In this document: piece by piece, positions 43,585 through 53,486 of the stretch | Layout of the letters: each line of letters begins with the position of its first letter | Position numbering within the stretch: the first letter of the stretch is position 1 | NCBI RefSeq assembly: GCF_020524585.1 | Contig: NZ_JAIVLK010000002.1 | Location: 248,001 to 312,000, forward strand | Length of the DNA: 64,000 nucleotides | Source of the DNA: Celeribacter naphthalenivorans | GTDB taxonomy: Bacteria > Pseudomonadota > Alphaproteobacteria > Rhodobacterales > Rhodobacteraceae | Reading direction: 5' to 3' | Notes under the pieces: model-generated | The model's database searches: none | Told to the model about the DNA's origin: nothing | Seen by the model: only the letters and a program-made list of their open reading frames with translations | Program-made: the position numbers and the translations under genes

Positions 43585-45002
43585 GCCGCGCGGCCATCAT
43601 CGGCGGCGGCGTCATCGGCGGCGGTTGGGCGGCGCGCTTCCTGCTCAATGGCTGGGACGTTGCGGTCTTCGACCCGGACCCGGAGGCGGCGCGCAAGATC
43701 GGCGAGGTGCTGGACAATGCCCGCGCCTCTTTGCCCGCGATCTACGACCGGCCCTTGCCGCCGGAAGGGCGCCTGAGCTTTTGTGACAGCATGGCCGACG
43801 CTGTGACCGGCGCCGATTGGGTGCAGGAAAGCGTGTCGGAGCGGCTGGAGTTGAAACATCGGGTCTATGACGAGATCGCGAAATCCCTGTCGGACGGCGT
43901 GTTCATCGCCTCTTCGACGTCCGGGTTCAAGGCCTCCGATCTGGCCGCCAAAGGTGCGCCTGTCGTGGTCGTTCATCCGTTCAATCCGGTCTATCTTTTG
44001 CCACTTCTGGAAATCTCCGGCGCGCCGGGGCTTTGCAAAAAGGCGGCAGAGATTGCCACCTCCATCGGGATGCATCCGCTCATTCTCAAAACCGAAATCG
44101 ACGCCTTCATCGGCAACCGGTTTCAGGAAGCGGTCTGGCGCGAGGCGCTTTGGATGCTCAAGGACGGCATCGCCACCACCGAGGAAATCGACGACGCGAT
44201 CCGCATGGGGTTTGGCCTCCGCTGGGCGCAGATGGGCCTGTTTGAGACCTATCGCATCGCGGGCGGCGAGGCCGGGATGAAAAGCTACATCGAACAATTC
44301 GGTCCTTCGCTGCAATGGCCCTGGACCAAGCTGACCGATGTGCCGGAACTCGATGAGGCTTTGATTGCCACGATCAGCGATCAGTCCGACGCGCAATCCG
44401 GGCATTTGACGATCCGCGAGCTTGAACGCCTGCGTGACGACAATCTCGTCGCCATTCTGCGCGCCCTGCGCCATACCGGCAGCGGCGCGGGCGGGGTGGT
44501 CGCCACGCATGAAGCGGGGCTTGCCACGGGCGGTGAGATCGACGGTTTGCCGGTCACTTTGCGCCGGGTGGTGCCGGTGACCTGGACCGATTACAACGGC
44601 CATATGAACGAAGCCGCCTATCTCGAGCTTGGAACCTGGGCGACCGACGGGTTGATGCAACTCATCGGCGCGGATGCCGCCTATGTCGCCTCTGGCAAAA
44701 GCTTTTTCACTGTCGACACCCGCATCCGCTACCTCGATGAGGTGCATCGCGGCGAGGCGCTGACGGTGACGACGCTGGTGCTTGAGGGCGCGGACAAAAA
44801 GATGAAACTGTTCCACCGTGTGCTCAAGGCGGATGGCACGATCTGTGCCACCATCGAGACGCTGTTGCTGCACACCGATCTGACCACCCGCCGCGCCTGT
44901 GCGCCGGAGGCGCCTGTCGCAGGCGCGCTCGCACATCTTGCCATGACCCATGCCGATTTCCCCGCCGAAGGCGCGGGCGGCTCGGTCGGGCATCGCGGCT
45001 AA
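43581..45002 (+). CDS. lcdH: L-carnitine 3-dehydrogenase fused to a betainyl-CoA thioesterase
   Basis: This 473-residue bifunctional protein has two parts. Residues 1-320 are a 3-hydroxyacyl-CoA-dehydrogenase-type enzyme with NAD motif AIIGGGVIGGGWAARFL, catalytic His in VVHPFNPVYLLPLLEI, and EAVWREALWML. Residues about 335-470 are a hot-dog-fold thioesterase (VTWTDYNGHMNEAAYLEL). The first part oxidises L-carnitine to 3-dehydrocarnitine. The second would release glycine betaine and CoA from the betainyl-CoA made by BKACE. Such fusions are described in rhizobia. ATGA overlap with BKACE supports channelled production of both. Confidence 0.93.
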   Translation: MSRAAIIGGGVIGGGWAARFLLNGWDVAVFDPDPEAARKIGEVLDNARASLPAIYDRPLPPEGRLSFCDSMADAVTGADWVQESVSERLELKHRVYDEIAKSLSDGVFIASSTSGFKASDLAAKGAPVVVVHPFNPVYLLPLLEISGAPGLCKKAAEIATSIGMHPLILKTEIDAFIGNRFQEAVWREALWMLKDGIATTEEIDDAIRMGFGLRWAQMGLFETYRIAGGEAGMKSYIEQFGPSLQWPWTKLTDVPELDEALIATISDQSDAQSGHLTIRELERLRDDNLVAILRALRHTGSGAGGVVATHEAGLATGGEIDGLPVTLRRVVPVTWTDYNGHMNEAAYLELGTWATDGLMQLIGADAAYVASGKSFFTVDTRIRYLDEVHRGEALTVTTLVLEGADKKMKLFHRVLKADGTICATIETLLLHTDLTTRRACAPEAPVAGALAHLAMTHADFPAEGAGGSVGHRG

Positions 45003-45015
45003 GCCGGAGAGAGAC

Positions 45016-45750
45016 ATGACCCCCAAAGAGCAAAAGACCCGCGAAGATCTCGCCGCCTGCTACCGTCTGGCGGCGCTCTACAAGTTCACCGATCTGATCT
45101 ACACGCATATCACCGCCCGCGTGCCGGGCGAGGACGGGCATTTCCTGATCAACCCCTACGGCTGGCGGTGGGAGGAGATCACCGCCTCCTCGCTGGTCAA
45201 GATCGACGTCGAGGGCAACAAGGTGGACGACAGTCCTTACCGGGTGAACCCGGCGGGCTTCACCATCCATTCGGCTGTCCATATGAACCGCCACGATGCC
45301 GCCTGGATCATGCACACGCACACCCGCGCGGGCGTGGCGGTGTCGTGCATGGAGGAGGGGCTTTTGCCGCTCAACCAGATCTCGCTGCAATTCCACAACC
45401 GCATCGGCTACCACGATTTCGAAGGCATCGCGCTCGATCTCGAGGAACGCGAGCGCATCGTCGCCGATATGGGGATGCACCCGGTCCTGATGCTGCGCAA
45501 TCACGGGCTGATCGCCACGGGGCGAAGCGCGGCTGAGATGTTCAACAACATGTTCTACCTCGAGCGCGCCTGCGAAATTCAGGTGGCGGCGACCTCGACC
45601 GGCCAGCCGCTGCGTTTGATCGGTGATGAGGTTGCCGGACGGGTGCATGAGCAATACATCCAGATGAATGAGGAAGACGGCGATCTGGAGCTGGAATGGC
45701 AGGCGCATCTGCGTTCCATCGAGGGGATCGGCGCCGACTACCGAAGCTAA
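45016..45750 (+). CDS. Class II aldolase/adducin-family protein
   Basis: This 244-residue class II aldolase-fold protein has metal-binding candidates in WIMHTHTRAGVAV (HTH) and MLRNHGLIATG (NHG), an ITARVPGEDGHFLINPYGWR N-terminal phrase and the ERACEIQV helix near the C-terminus. It follows the carnitine dehydrogenase by 13 bp with an AGAGAGAC site. It resembles the adducin-like subgroup often found in amino acid and betaine catabolic operons without a proven reaction. It is the second such gene in this block, after that at 32769-33509, and the two are only distantly alike. Confidence 0.87.
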   Translation: MTPKEQKTREDLAACYRLAALYKFTDLIYTHITARVPGEDGHFLINPYGWRWEEITASSLVKIDVEGNKVDDSPYRVNPAGFTIHSAVHMNRHDAAWIMHTHTRAGVAVSCMEEGLLPLNQISLQFHNRIGYHDFEGIALDLEERERIVADMGMHPVLMLRNHGLIATGRSAAEMFNNMFYLERACEIQVAATSTGQPLRLIGDEVAGRVHEQYIQMNEEDGDLELEWQAHLRSIEGIGADYRS

Positions 45751-45765
45751 AACGAAAGGCAGCCC

Positions 45766-46773
45766 ATGAAACAAATCACGCTCAAAGCCCCCGGTGGGCT
45801 CGACAATCTTGTGGTTGAGGAGGCGGCGGAGCCTGCGGCACCGGGGCCGGGAGAGATCACCGTGCGGCTGCGCGCCAGCTCGCTCAATTTTCACGACTAT
45901 CGGGTCTGCGCCGTAGAGGGCGCTTTGCCCGACGGGCGTATCCCGATGGCCGATGGCGCGGGCGAGGTGGAGGCCGTGGGCGAGGGCGTGAGCGCCTTTC
46001 GGCCCGGCGATGCCGTGGTGTCCTGCTTTTTCCCGGACTGGCAGGAGGGCGATGATCGGCCCTTCGATTTCTCCACCACGCCGGGCGATGGGCGCGACGG
46101 CTATGCCCGCGAGCGCGTGACCTTGCCCGCCAATTGGTTTACCCCTGCGCCCAAAGGATGGAGTGCCGCCGAGGCCGCGACGATCACCACCGCCGGGTTG
46201 ACCGCTTGGCGTGCTTTGGTGGTCGATGCGGGGCTGAAAGCCGGGGATACGGTGGCGGTTCTGGGCACCGGTGGCGTGTCGATCTATGCGCTGCAACTGG
46301 CCAAGGCGATGGGCGCGCGTGTGATTGCCACCTCTTCGTCAGACGAGAAACTCGAGCGTTTGCGCGCGTTGGGCGCCGATCACGTCATCAACTACCGCAC
46401 AACGCCGGAGTGGGGCATGGAGATGCGCCAACTCACCGGCGGGCGCGGGGTCGATATTGTGGTCGAGGTCGGTGGGCCTGCGACGCTCACGCAATCCATC
46501 GTGGCCGGTCGTCCCGGAGCGCATATCGCGCTGATCGGCGTGTTGACCGGACGGGCGGGCGAAGTGCCCACGGCGGCGCTGATGGCGCGGCAGCAGCGGC
46601 TTCAGGGGCTGATCGTCGGCTCGCGCCAGCATCAGCTTGATTTCGTCAAGGCGCTCGAGGTGCTGGACATGCGCCCGGTGATCGACCGGACATATCCGCT
46701 CTCAGACCTTGCGCAGGCTTTCCGCTATCAGGAAAGCGGCGCGCATTTCGGCAAGATTTGCGTCGAGATGTGA
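45766..46773 (+). CDS. Medium-chain dehydrogenase/reductase (zinc-type alcohol dehydrogenase-like)
   Basis: This 335-residue protein has the MDR fold: catalytic GroES-like N-domain (LNFHDYRVCAVEGALPDGRI, VEAVGEGVSAFRPGD) and a Rossmann domain with VLGTGGVSIYALQLAKAMG. The structural zinc-lobe cysteines are absent, as in quinone-reductase-like members. It lies 15 bp after the aldolase and is the last plus-strand gene of the carnitine block. An NAD(P)-dependent oxidoreductase is certain by family. Its place in the pathway is not. Confidence 0.87.
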   Translation: MKQITLKAPGGLDNLVVEEAAEPAAPGPGEITVRLRASSLNFHDYRVCAVEGALPDGRIPMADGAGEVEAVGEGVSAFRPGDAVVSCFFPDWQEGDDRPFDFSTTPGDGRDGYARERVTLPANWFTPAPKGWSAAEAATITTAGLTAWRALVVDAGLKAGDTVAVLGTGGVSIYALQLAKAMGARVIATSSSDEKLERLRALGADHVINYRTTPEWGMEMRQLTGGRGVDIVVEVGGPATLTQSIVAGRPGAHIALIGVLTGRAGEVPTAALMARQQRLQGLIVGSRQHQLDFVKALEVLDMRPVIDRTYPLSDLAQAFRYQESGAHFGKICVEM

Positions 46774-46801
46774 GGCTTTGATGAAGCTTTGATCCTGTGC
46801 G

Positions 46802-47767
46802 TCAATAGCCGCGTGCAGGATCGACGATGCTGTCACAGGTCTCGCCATCGCGCAGCGCGCGGGCACAGGCGATGACCTGACGCACCAGTTCCTCGGGCAG
46901 GGTGTGGCTGGCGAGATGCGGGGTCAGGCGCAGTTTCGGATGCGCCCAGAACGGATGATCGGCGGGCAGGGGTTCTTGCCGAAAGACATCGAGAGAGGCG
47001 GCGGACATCTGACCGCTGTCGAGCGCCGCGATCAGATCACCTTCTACCAAATGCTCGCCCCGTCCGATCTGGATCAGCCGCGCGCCGGGGGCGAGACGGG
47101 CGAAAAGATCGGCGTTGAGTGCGCCTTCGGTCGCCTTGGTCAGAGGCAGGAGATTGATCAGATAATCGGCGCCGGTTGCGGCCTCCATCACGGCCATGTC
47201 GCCGGAGAAATAGGTCACGCCCGGCAAGGGGGCGGTGGGGGCGGAGCGGCTGGCGACGCGCAAATCGAACCCCAGAGCGGTGAGGCTTTTGACCACAGCT
47301 TGCCCCATGGTGCCATGGCCCAAAAGCGCGACGGTCACGGACCCCGGCGAGCGGCCCAAGACATCCGTCCAAAGACGGGCTTTGGCATTGGCGCGGAGCT
47401 GGTCGAAGCCGCGCTCGTAATGTAGCACCTCATGGGCGGCGAACCCGGCCATTTGATAGGCCTGCTCCGTGTCGCGAATGCGGGCGACCTTCATTTCGGG
47501 GCGCAGTCCGGGATGGGCCAGAAGCCGATCGACACCTGCGCCCGCCGCGATCGCCAGCTCCAGCGCAGGATACGTGTCAAAGGCCTCGGGCGCCGGTTCC
47601 CAACAGAGGGCAAAGCGGATGAGCTCTGGGGCCTCGACCTCATCTGGCCGCAACAAAAGGACGTCACCGGCAAGGGCGGCAAAGACCGCGCCATAGGCGG
47701 ATTTCAGGTCAAAGTCCTGGCTGCAATACACGCCGTAAATCTTTGAATTGTCGCGACGATCTTGCAT
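46802..47767 (-). CDS. D-isomer-specific 2-hydroxyacid dehydrogenase (GhrA-like)
   Basis: This 321-residue protein resembles glyoxylate/hydroxypyruvate reductase A. It has cofactor motif VALLGHGTMGQAVVKSL, catalytic Arg in LINLLPLTKATEG/IGRGEHLVEGD, Glu in LDVFRQEPLP and His in LRLTPHLASH. I start at 47767 behind GGAGGGCTGCAC rather than at the upstream ATG 47791, which has no ribosome-binding site. It converges on the MDR gene with a 28-bp gap, so it belongs to a different transcript. It reduces glyoxylate or a similar 2-oxo acid with NAD(P)H. Confidence 0.88.
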   Translation of the reverse strand: MQDRRDNSKIYGVYCSQDFDLKSAYGAVFAALAGDVLLLRPDEVEAPELIRFALCWEPAPEAFDTYPALELAIAAGAGVDRLLAHPGLRPEMKVARIRDTEQAYQMAGFAAHEVLHYERGFDQLRANAKARLWTDVLGRSPGSVTVALLGHGTMGQAVVKSLTALGFDLRVASRSAPTAPLPGVTYFSGDMAVMEAATGADYLINLLPLTKATEGALNADLFARLAPGARLIQIGRGEHLVEGDLIAALDSGQMSAASLDVFRQEPLPADHPFWAHPKLRLTPHLASHTLPEELVRQVIACARALRDGETCDSIVDPARGY

Positions 47768-47873
47768 GTGCAGCCCTCCGTTTCGGGACATGCTAACAAG
47801 GCTTTTGGTCGCGCGATAGCGGGCTGGCTGTGAGGAATTTCACAGCGTCCTTGCCGGGATGCGGGACCCCTGA

Positions 47874-48599
47874 TCACCCGTTGCGGCGGACATGCAGGCG
47901 CAGCACGAGGATGTAGCCGATCACCATGACGGCGGCCAAGGTGAACCATGTCAAAGCGTAGCTCAGATGCGAGTTGCGGAAACTCACCACGGTTTTCCCG
48001 CCACGCGGCCAGCCGCGCGGGTCGGTCATGTCTTGGTCCACGAAATAGGGTGCGGCTTGCGTATAACCCTTGGCTTCGGTGATTGAGCCGATGTCGCGGC
48101 GATACCAATTGCCGCCTTCGGGGTCGTTGTCGCGGGAGAACAGCCAGCCTTGGTCCTCGGAGAGACGCAAAAGGCCGGTAAGGGAGGTCTCGCCGGTGAT
48201 ACGGGTGAAGTCGCCTGCGAGGGCGCGCTCTTGCGGGACGACGCCGCGATTGACCATCACGATGGTGCCGTCTGCGCGTTGCAACGGGGTCAGGACCCAA
48301 TAGCCGGGGCCGAAATCCGAAGGTGTGTAGATCAGCACCTCGTCGTCATTGAGAAAACGGCCGGTCAAGGTGACGCGGGCGTATTCGTCTTTCTCCGCCG
48401 TGATTGTGGGCCACGCGTCGGGGCCGGGGGCCGGGACGGGATCAGCGGCCAGACGCGTGTCGACCCGTTCGATCAGGTCAAGTTTCCACGACAGGCGCTT
48501 GACCTGCCAGATGCCGAGGCTGGTGAAACCGGCCAGTCCAATGGCGGCGATCAGGGTGGCGACGATCAGTTTGGCGGAGAAGAAACGGGCAGGGGGCAT
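47874..48599 (-). CDS. SURF1-family oxidase assembly protein
   Basis: This 241-residue membrane protein has one helix at each end (residues about 8-28 and 213-233) enclosing a periplasmic domain. SURF1 signature phrases are GIWQVKRLSWKLDLIERV, PVRV-type GRFLNDDEV, and VNRGVVPQE. SURF1 helps insert haem a into aa3-type oxidases; a SURF1-like gene at the end of cyo operons is common in alphaproteobacteria and may do the same for haem o. The start at 48599 (MPPARFFSAK) is preferred over longer upstream Mets. Confidence 0.9.
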   Translation of the reverse strand: MPPARFFSAKLIVATLIAAIGLAGFTSLGIWQVKRLSWKLDLIERVDTRLAADPVPAPGPDAWPTITAEKDEYARVTLTGRFLNDDEVLIYTPSDFGPGYWVLTPLQRADGTIVMVNRGVVPQERALAGDFTRITGETSLTGLLRLSEDQGWLFSRDNDPEGGNWYRRDIGSITEAKGYTQAAPYFVDQDMTDPRGWPRGGKTVVSFRNSHLSYALTWFTLAAVMVIGYILVLRLHVRRNG

Positions 48600-48620
48600 A
48601 TCGGGGTCCTTGATGGCAAA

Positions 48621-48641
48621 CCGGGGCCACGTGGGCCCCGG
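48621..48641. other. Perfect 8-bp hairpin between cyoD and surf1
   Basis: CCGGGGCC and GGCCCCGG flank ACGTG in the 68-bp gap after cyoD. There is no T-run on the minus strand; it could reduce read-through from the oxidase genes into surf1. Confidence 0.45.
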
Positions 48642-48667
48642 CATTTGGTGTGCTCTGAGAGGAGAGA

Positions 48668-49084
48668 TCAACCCTGTTGGGACTGAAGGCTCTGCATCTC
48701 TTCGATCATCTGATCCATTTCATGCTCGGGCATCATGTTCTCGTTCATGTTGTGCATGACCCACAGAGAGCCCGCCAGAACGATGACGAGGATGATCACC
48801 GCCAACATGGTCGACATGAAGGTGCTGCCCTCTTCGGACTTGGTGCTCAAGTGCAGGAAGAACTTCAAATGCACGACGATCTGAACGGCGCCCAGACCCA
48901 TGATGATGCCGACCAACGTGGTGCGGTCCATCTCGACCTCGGCCATGACGAGGCCGAAGGGGATGATGGTCAGGATCGCGGCGAGCGCGAAGCCGATCAT
49001 CAGTTGACCCATGGTACCGTGGTCGTGATCACCGTGATGGTCATCGTGATGGTCATCGTGGTGGGAATGCGTATCAGCAGACAT
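48668..49084 (-). CDS. cyoD: Cytochrome bo3 ubiquinol oxidase subunit IV
   Basis: This 138-residue protein has an extremely His/Asp-rich N-terminus (HSHHDDHHDDHHGDHDHG), then three membrane helices (about residues 28-50, 57-77, 90-112). It has the subunit IV pattern GLGAVQIVVHLKFFLHL and ends in an acidic, Met/Gln-rich tail. It stabilises the binuclear centre of the quinol oxidase. The His-rich head could bind copper, by inference. The start overlaps the cyoC stop by 1 bp. Confidence 0.93.
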   Translation of the reverse strand: MSADTHSHHDDHHDDHHGDHDHGTMGQLMIGFALAAILTIIPFGLVMAEVEMDRTTLVGIIMGLGAVQIVVHLKFFLHLSTKSEEGSTFMSTMLAVIILVIVLAGSLWVMHNMNENMMPEHEMDQMIEEMQSLQSQQG

Positions 49085-49689
49085 CAGATCAACCTCACGA
49101 GATAGACAAAGGAAAACACGCCGATCCAGATCAGATCGAGGAAGTGCCAGAACACCGACAGCGTGCCGAGGCGACGCATGTTGGCCGTGGTCAAACCATG
49201 GGCCTTGATCTGCGTCAGAAGCGTCACGAGCCAGATGAGGCCGCCCGTCACGTGCAGACCGTGGGTGCCCACGAGCGCGAAGAAGGACGACAGGAAGGCG
49301 GAACGATCCGGGCCTGCGCCGATGTGGATCAGGTGACGGAACTCATAAAGTTCCATCGCGATGAAGCCCGCGCCCAGAAGGCCGGTGACCATCAGCCACA
49401 TCATCGTTCCGTCGCGTTTGCCCTTGCCAGCCTGGAGCATGGCGAGGCCGAAGGTGATCGAGGAGAACAGCAGCAAAGCCGTCTCGATGGCGACGAACCC
49501 AGGCTCGAACAAATCCTTCGGCCCCGGCCCGCCCGCGAACCCGCCGCCCAGGACGGCATAGGTCGCGAAAAGCGCACCGAAGATGATGCAGTCGCTCATC
49601 AGGTAAATCCAGAACCCGATGGGCGTGGGGCTTGCGTGGTGCACTTCGTGTTCTGCGACGCGCACGCTTGCAGTTTGGGAGTGGCTCAT
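49084..49689 (-). CDS. cyoC: Cytochrome bo3 ubiquinol oxidase subunit III
   Basis: This 201-residue five-helix membrane protein of the CoxC/CyoC family has [20 protein letters not shown] at helix 1, the conserved Glu in [25 protein letters not shown], and the C-terminal [19 protein letters not shown]. It overlaps cyoB by 4 bp and cyoD by 1 bp. It is an integral subunit of the proton-pumping quinol oxidase. Confidence 0.95.
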   Translation of the reverse strand: MSHSQTASVRVAEHEVHHASPTPIGFWIYLMSDCIIFGALFATYAVLGGGFAGGPGPKDLFEPGFVAIETALLLFSSITFGLAMLQAGKGKRDGTMMWLMVTGLLGAGFIAMELYEFRHLIHIGAGPDRSAFLSSFFALVGTHGLHVTGGLIWLVTLLTQIKAHGLTTANMRRLGTLSVFWHFLDLIWIGVFSFVYLVRLI

Positions 49690-51677
49690 ACGGCGGCTCC
49701 TTTGGCTTCGGTTGCGGCGACTTCATCAACAGGGATGTAGTAGTCGCGTTTGTAGTTGAAGGTATGCGCGATCCCGATGCCGACCATGGCGGCAAAGCTC
49801 AGGATGGCGAGCCACCAGATGTACCAGACCATGGCAAAGCCAAAGATCATCGCGATTGCAGAGAGCACCACACCGGTCGCCGTGCCTTTCGGCATGTGGA
49901 TCGGCTTGTAGTTCTCTGTCGGCCATTTGAAGCCTTGTTGCTTCATGGTCCAGAACGCTTCGCGGCCTTTCACTTCCAGATCGAAGGGGAAGTTGTAAGC
50001 GGCGGGCGGGGACTGAGTGGCCCATTCGAGTGTGCGCGCATCCCACGGATCGCCACCGACACGGTTTTGCTTCCGATCCCGGATCGAGACGTAGAAGTTC
50101 ATGAAGGTGCAGAGAATGCCCATGAGGATCAGCACTGCGCCGATTGCGGCGACGATGAAATAGGGCTGCCACCCGGCGTCGACATAGGAGTTCATGCGGC
50201 GCGTGACGCCCATGAGACCCAGTGCGTAGAGCGGCATGAAGGCGACATAGAACCCGATGAACCAGAACCAGAAGCTGCGCTTGCCCCATTTGTCGGACAT
50301 CTGGAAGCCGAAGGCTTTCGGCCACCAATAGCTCACGGCCGCATAGACCGCGAAGACCACGCCGCCGATGATCACGTTATGGAAGTGTGCGATCAGGAAG
50401 AGCGTGTTGTGGAGCTGGAAGTCGACCGGCGGCACGGCCAGAAGCACGCCCGTCATCCCACCGATGGTGAAGGTGACGAGGAAGCCAATGGTCCAGAGCA
50501 TCGGAACTTCGAGACGCACGCTGCCTTTGTACATGGTGAAGAGCCAGTTGAAGATCTTCACACCTGTCGGCACGGCGATGATCATCGTGGTGATGCCGAA
50601 GAAGGTGTTCACATTGGCACCGGAGCCCATGGTGAAGAAGTGGTGCAACCACACCACGAAGGACAGCACCATGATACAGGCCGTGGCCCAAACCATCGTT
50701 TTGTAGCCAAAGATCGGCTTGCGCGAGAAGGTCGAGACGATTTCCGAGAAGACACCAAAGCAGGGGATGATCAGGATGTAGACTTCCGGGTGACCCCAGA
50801 TCCAGATCAGGTTGATGTACATCATCGCATTCCCACCGAAGTCATTGGTGAAGAAGTGGAAATCTGCGTAACGGTCAAGGGTCAGAAGCGCCAGAGTTGC
50901 GGTCAGCACCGGGAAGGCGGCGACGATCAGCACGTTGGTGATCAGCGCGGTCCAGGTGAAGATCGGCATGTCCATGAGTTTCATGCCCGGTGCGCGCATC
51001 TTGAGCACCGTGGCGATCAGGTTGATCCCCGACAGCGTGGTGCCGACACCCGCGATCTGCAACGCCCAGAGGTAGTAATCCATCCCCGGTCCGGTCGAGT
51101 AACTCGATCCCGACAAGGGCGGGAAGGCCAGCCAACCCACGCGTGCGAATTCACCGATAAAGAGCGAGATGTTGACCAAAAGCGCGCCCGACACCGTCAT
51201 CCAGAAGGAGAAGTTGTTGAGGAACGGGAAGGCCACATCGCGCGCGCCGATCTGCATCGGCATGACGTAGTTCATGATGCCGGTGACGAAAGGCATCGCC
51301 ACAAAGAAGATCATGATCACGCCGTGGGCGGTGAACACCTGGTCATAGTGGTGCGGGGGCAACCAGCCCTCTGATCCGCCAGCGGCCATCGCCTGTTGCG
51401 CGCGCATCATCAGCGCGTCGGCAAAGCCGCGGATCATCATGACAAAGCCCAGCACCATATACATGATGCCGATTTTCTTGTGATCGACAGAGACAACCCA
51501 GTCGCGCCACAACGGGCCCCAGAGTTTGAAGTAGGTCATCAGCGCGAGGACCGCGAGACCGCCCAGGGCGACGCCCGCGAAAGTCGCGACGAGGATGGGT
51601 TCGTGGACCGGAATCCACTCGAACGTCAGACGTCCGAAGATAGGCGAGAATGTTTCCGCCGGTTGTGCGTTAGCCAT
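49686..51677 (-). CDS. cyoB: Cytochrome bo3 ubiquinol oxidase subunit I
   Basis: This 663-residue haem-copper oxidase catalytic subunit has at least 13 helices. The low-spin haem His is in [13 protein letters not shown], the CuB/cross-linked site in [14 protein letters not shown], the CuB His pair in [12 protein letters not shown], and the haem ligands in [12 protein letters not shown]. An N-terminal extension of about 50 residues and the C-terminal helices after residue 590 are typical of CyoB. The ATG at 51677 ([12 protein letters not shown]) overlaps the cyoA end by 8 bp. It reduces O2 with electrons from ubiquinol and pumps protons. Confidence 0.97.
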   Translation of the reverse strand: MANAQPAETFSPIFGRLTFEWIPVHEPILVATFAGVALGGLAVLALMTYFKLWGPLWRDWVVSVDHKKIGIMYMVLGFVMMIRGFADALMMRAQQAMAAGGSEGWLPPHHYDQVFTAHGVIMIFFVAMPFVTGIMNYVMPMQIGARDVAFPFLNNFSFWMTVSGALLVNISLFIGEFARVGWLAFPPLSGSSYSTGPGMDYYLWALQIAGVGTTLSGINLIATVLKMRAPGMKLMDMPIFTWTALITNVLIVAAFPVLTATLALLTLDRYADFHFFTNDFGGNAMMYINLIWIWGHPEVYILIIPCFGVFSEIVSTFSRKPIFGYKTMVWATACIMVLSFVVWLHHFFTMGSGANVNTFFGITTMIIAVPTGVKIFNWLFTMYKGSVRLEVPMLWTIGFLVTFTIGGMTGVLLAVPPVDFQLHNTLFLIAHFHNVIIGGVVFAVYAAVSYWWPKAFGFQMSDKWGKRSFWFWFIGFYVAFMPLYALGLMGVTRRMNSYVDAGWQPYFIVAAIGAVLILMGILCTFMNFYVSIRDRKQNRVGGDPWDARTLEWATQSPPAAYNFPFDLEVKGREAFWTMKQQGFKWPTENYKPIHMPKGTATGVVLSAIAMIFGFAMVWYIWWLAILSFAAMVGIGIAHTFNYKRDYYIPVDEVAATEAKGAAV

Positions 51678-52746
51678 TGCTTTTCTTCTCCGCGAAAACG
51701 AAATCCGGGCGACAGATTGCGTCGGGGTCATTCCAGAAGGCTTCGTGGAAGGCCTTCACTTCAACTTCGGGCAGATCGACGAGATTGCCGAATCCGTCGA
51801 TGGTGCGGGCGCGGTCGTAGCTATAGGCATCCGCGTGCGGAATGCCCTCAAGGCCACCGCCGCCCATTTCGTCCTGCATCATCATGTGGCCCATGCAGAC
51901 CTTGCCGTCTTCGACGCACATTTCGACGATCCGGCGGAACAGGCCCTCTTCGACGGAGGCGTAGCTGTGCACGGGCTCGTCGATGGTCGGTTTCTCAAGT
52001 TCGAGATAACTTGCGCGGTCCAGCGTGGGGCCATCGGCCTTCACGTCTGCGACCCAGGCGTTGAAATCCTCGTCGGTCATTGCCAGCGTGTCGAAGGTCA
52101 TGTGAGAGAACCCCGGACCCGAGTAATGCGCCGAACGGCCCGGGAAGGTGCCGGTCTCATCCGCGATCAGATGCAGTTTCGTCTCCATGCCGGTCATGGA
52201 ATAGACCATGCCGCCAAGCGCCGGGATCGACAGTGTGTTCATCACGGTCGAGGACGTCAGCGAGAAATTCACCGGACGGCCTTCAGGGATCGCCAACTCG
52301 TTGACGGAGGCCACACCGAATTCCGGATAGATAAACAGCCATTTCCAGTCGAGCGACACGGCCTGAACCTCGATCGGTTCGCCAGCTTCGAGGTGGTCGA
52401 GCGGGCGATAGGGGTCGAGACGGTGCGTGTACACATAGGTGAACCAGCCGAGCGCGACGATGATCAGGATCGGCACACCCCAGATCGCAACTTCGATCTT
52501 GTTGGAATGTTCGAAGGTCGGATCGTAATCGGAGGTATCCTCGCGGTCAGCGCGGTATTTCAGCGGGAAATAAACCGACATGACCAGCACGGGGATGATG
52601 ACGATGAGCATGAGCAGGGTCGAAATGATCAACAGATTGCGCTGTTGATCGCCAACCCAACCCTGTGGCGAAAGTACATGGTACTGACACCCGGACAGCG
52701 CAATAGCGCCGGCGAGGGCCAGCAGGAGGGTCCTGAGTCTAAGCAA
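51670..52746 (-). CDS. cyoA: Cytochrome bo3 ubiquinol oxidase subunit II (lipoprotein, TTG start)
   Basis: The protein is about 358 residues. I start at TTG 52746, which gives [20 protein letters not shown], a lipoprotein signal with lipobox ALSGC, preceded by AAAGG at 8 nt. The ATG-initiated longer frame (52911) adds about 55 unsuitable residues. Two helices follow ([20 protein letters not shown] and [19 protein letters not shown]), then a cupredoxin domain ([22 protein letters not shown]) that lacks the CuA Cys pair, confirming a quinol rather than cytochrome c oxidase. It is first in cyoABCD-surf1. Confidence 0.93.
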   Translation of the reverse strand: MLRLRTLLLALAGAIALSGCQYHVLSPQGWVGDQQRNLLIISTLLMLIVIIPVLVMSVYFPLKYRADREDTSDYDPTFEHSNKIEVAIWGVPILIIVALGWFTYVYTHRLDPYRPLDHLEAGEPIEVQAVSLDWKWLFIYPEFGVASVNELAIPEGRPVNFSLTSSTVMNTLSIPALGGMVYSMTGMETKLHLIADETGTFPGRSAHYSGPGFSHMTFDTLAMTDEDFNAWVADVKADGPTLDRASYLELEKPTIDEPVHSYASVEEGLFRRIVEMCVEDGKVCMGHMMMQDEMGGGGLEGIPHADAYSYDRARTIDGFGNLVDLPEVEVKAFHEAFWNDPDAICRPDFVFAEKKSNG

Positions 52747-53486
52747 TGTGCGTGCCTTTGTTATTGTCCGGCAGTCCGGCGACTCTTGCGTTGGTCGCCA
52801 GCACGCCGACCATGAGTTTGTGCCGCCGGGGCTACGCTTCTTGGCGCCGAGTCTCAAGCGCGACGGATTGACGCACTGCAGCATTGGCCAAGGTTTTTGG
52901 TGAATTTTCACAGGGAGTTGATGACAGAGACTACAGGCCTGTGCGCTGACGCAGCTGGCGCTTACGAAATCTTGTCACATGCATAATTTGGAATGAGATT
53001 GCGAGAATGTAAAGACCAAATATTCCCAGAGCCTGCCGGGGGCGGGCGGCGTCGTGACGTGGCTATGAGCCCCTCATGGAGGGGCAGGCGTCCGGACCGC
53101 GCGGATATCGTCTGTTCGACCATTCTATCGGCATGGGCGAAGTGGGTGTGTTGCCGGGGGTGATCTTGTCTCACCAATAGATGTGCCTGAGCAGTCGTTG
53201 CGGCTGAGCCTTGGATATGGGGGCAATACACAGGGTCAAGCAGGTCGGCGTTTTAGATGAGACGGTCGTTTTAGTCAGGTGGGGCACCGAAAACGGTCTT
53301 CTGCACACAGCCTCATGATCGGATCAAAGAAGACCCTGCACGTGAAACGTCTCACGCGATCACTGCGAATGACGCGGCTGAGCGGGATCACCGGCACAAA
53401 ATTGCCGTTCAGGGACGCAGCTCCGGAGCCATATTCTGAAACGCTCGCGCGAGAGAAATATAGCCTGAGGCAGACCATGTGGGTTC
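52747..53486. promoter_or_regulatory. 740-bp gap: cyo promoter region and unassigned sequence
   Basis: No gene is convincingly supported here. Reading frames at 52962-53231 (minus), 53275-53496 (minus) and 53279-53575 (plus) are short, Arg-rich and without ribosome-binding sites or family features. The part nearest cyoA should carry its promoter. A perfect hairpin GCCCCTC-ATG-GAGGGGC lies at 53069-53085. The part from 53100 to 53480 holds nothing I recognise; it may include the terminator of the chemotaxis operon that ends at 53487. Confidence 0.4.
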
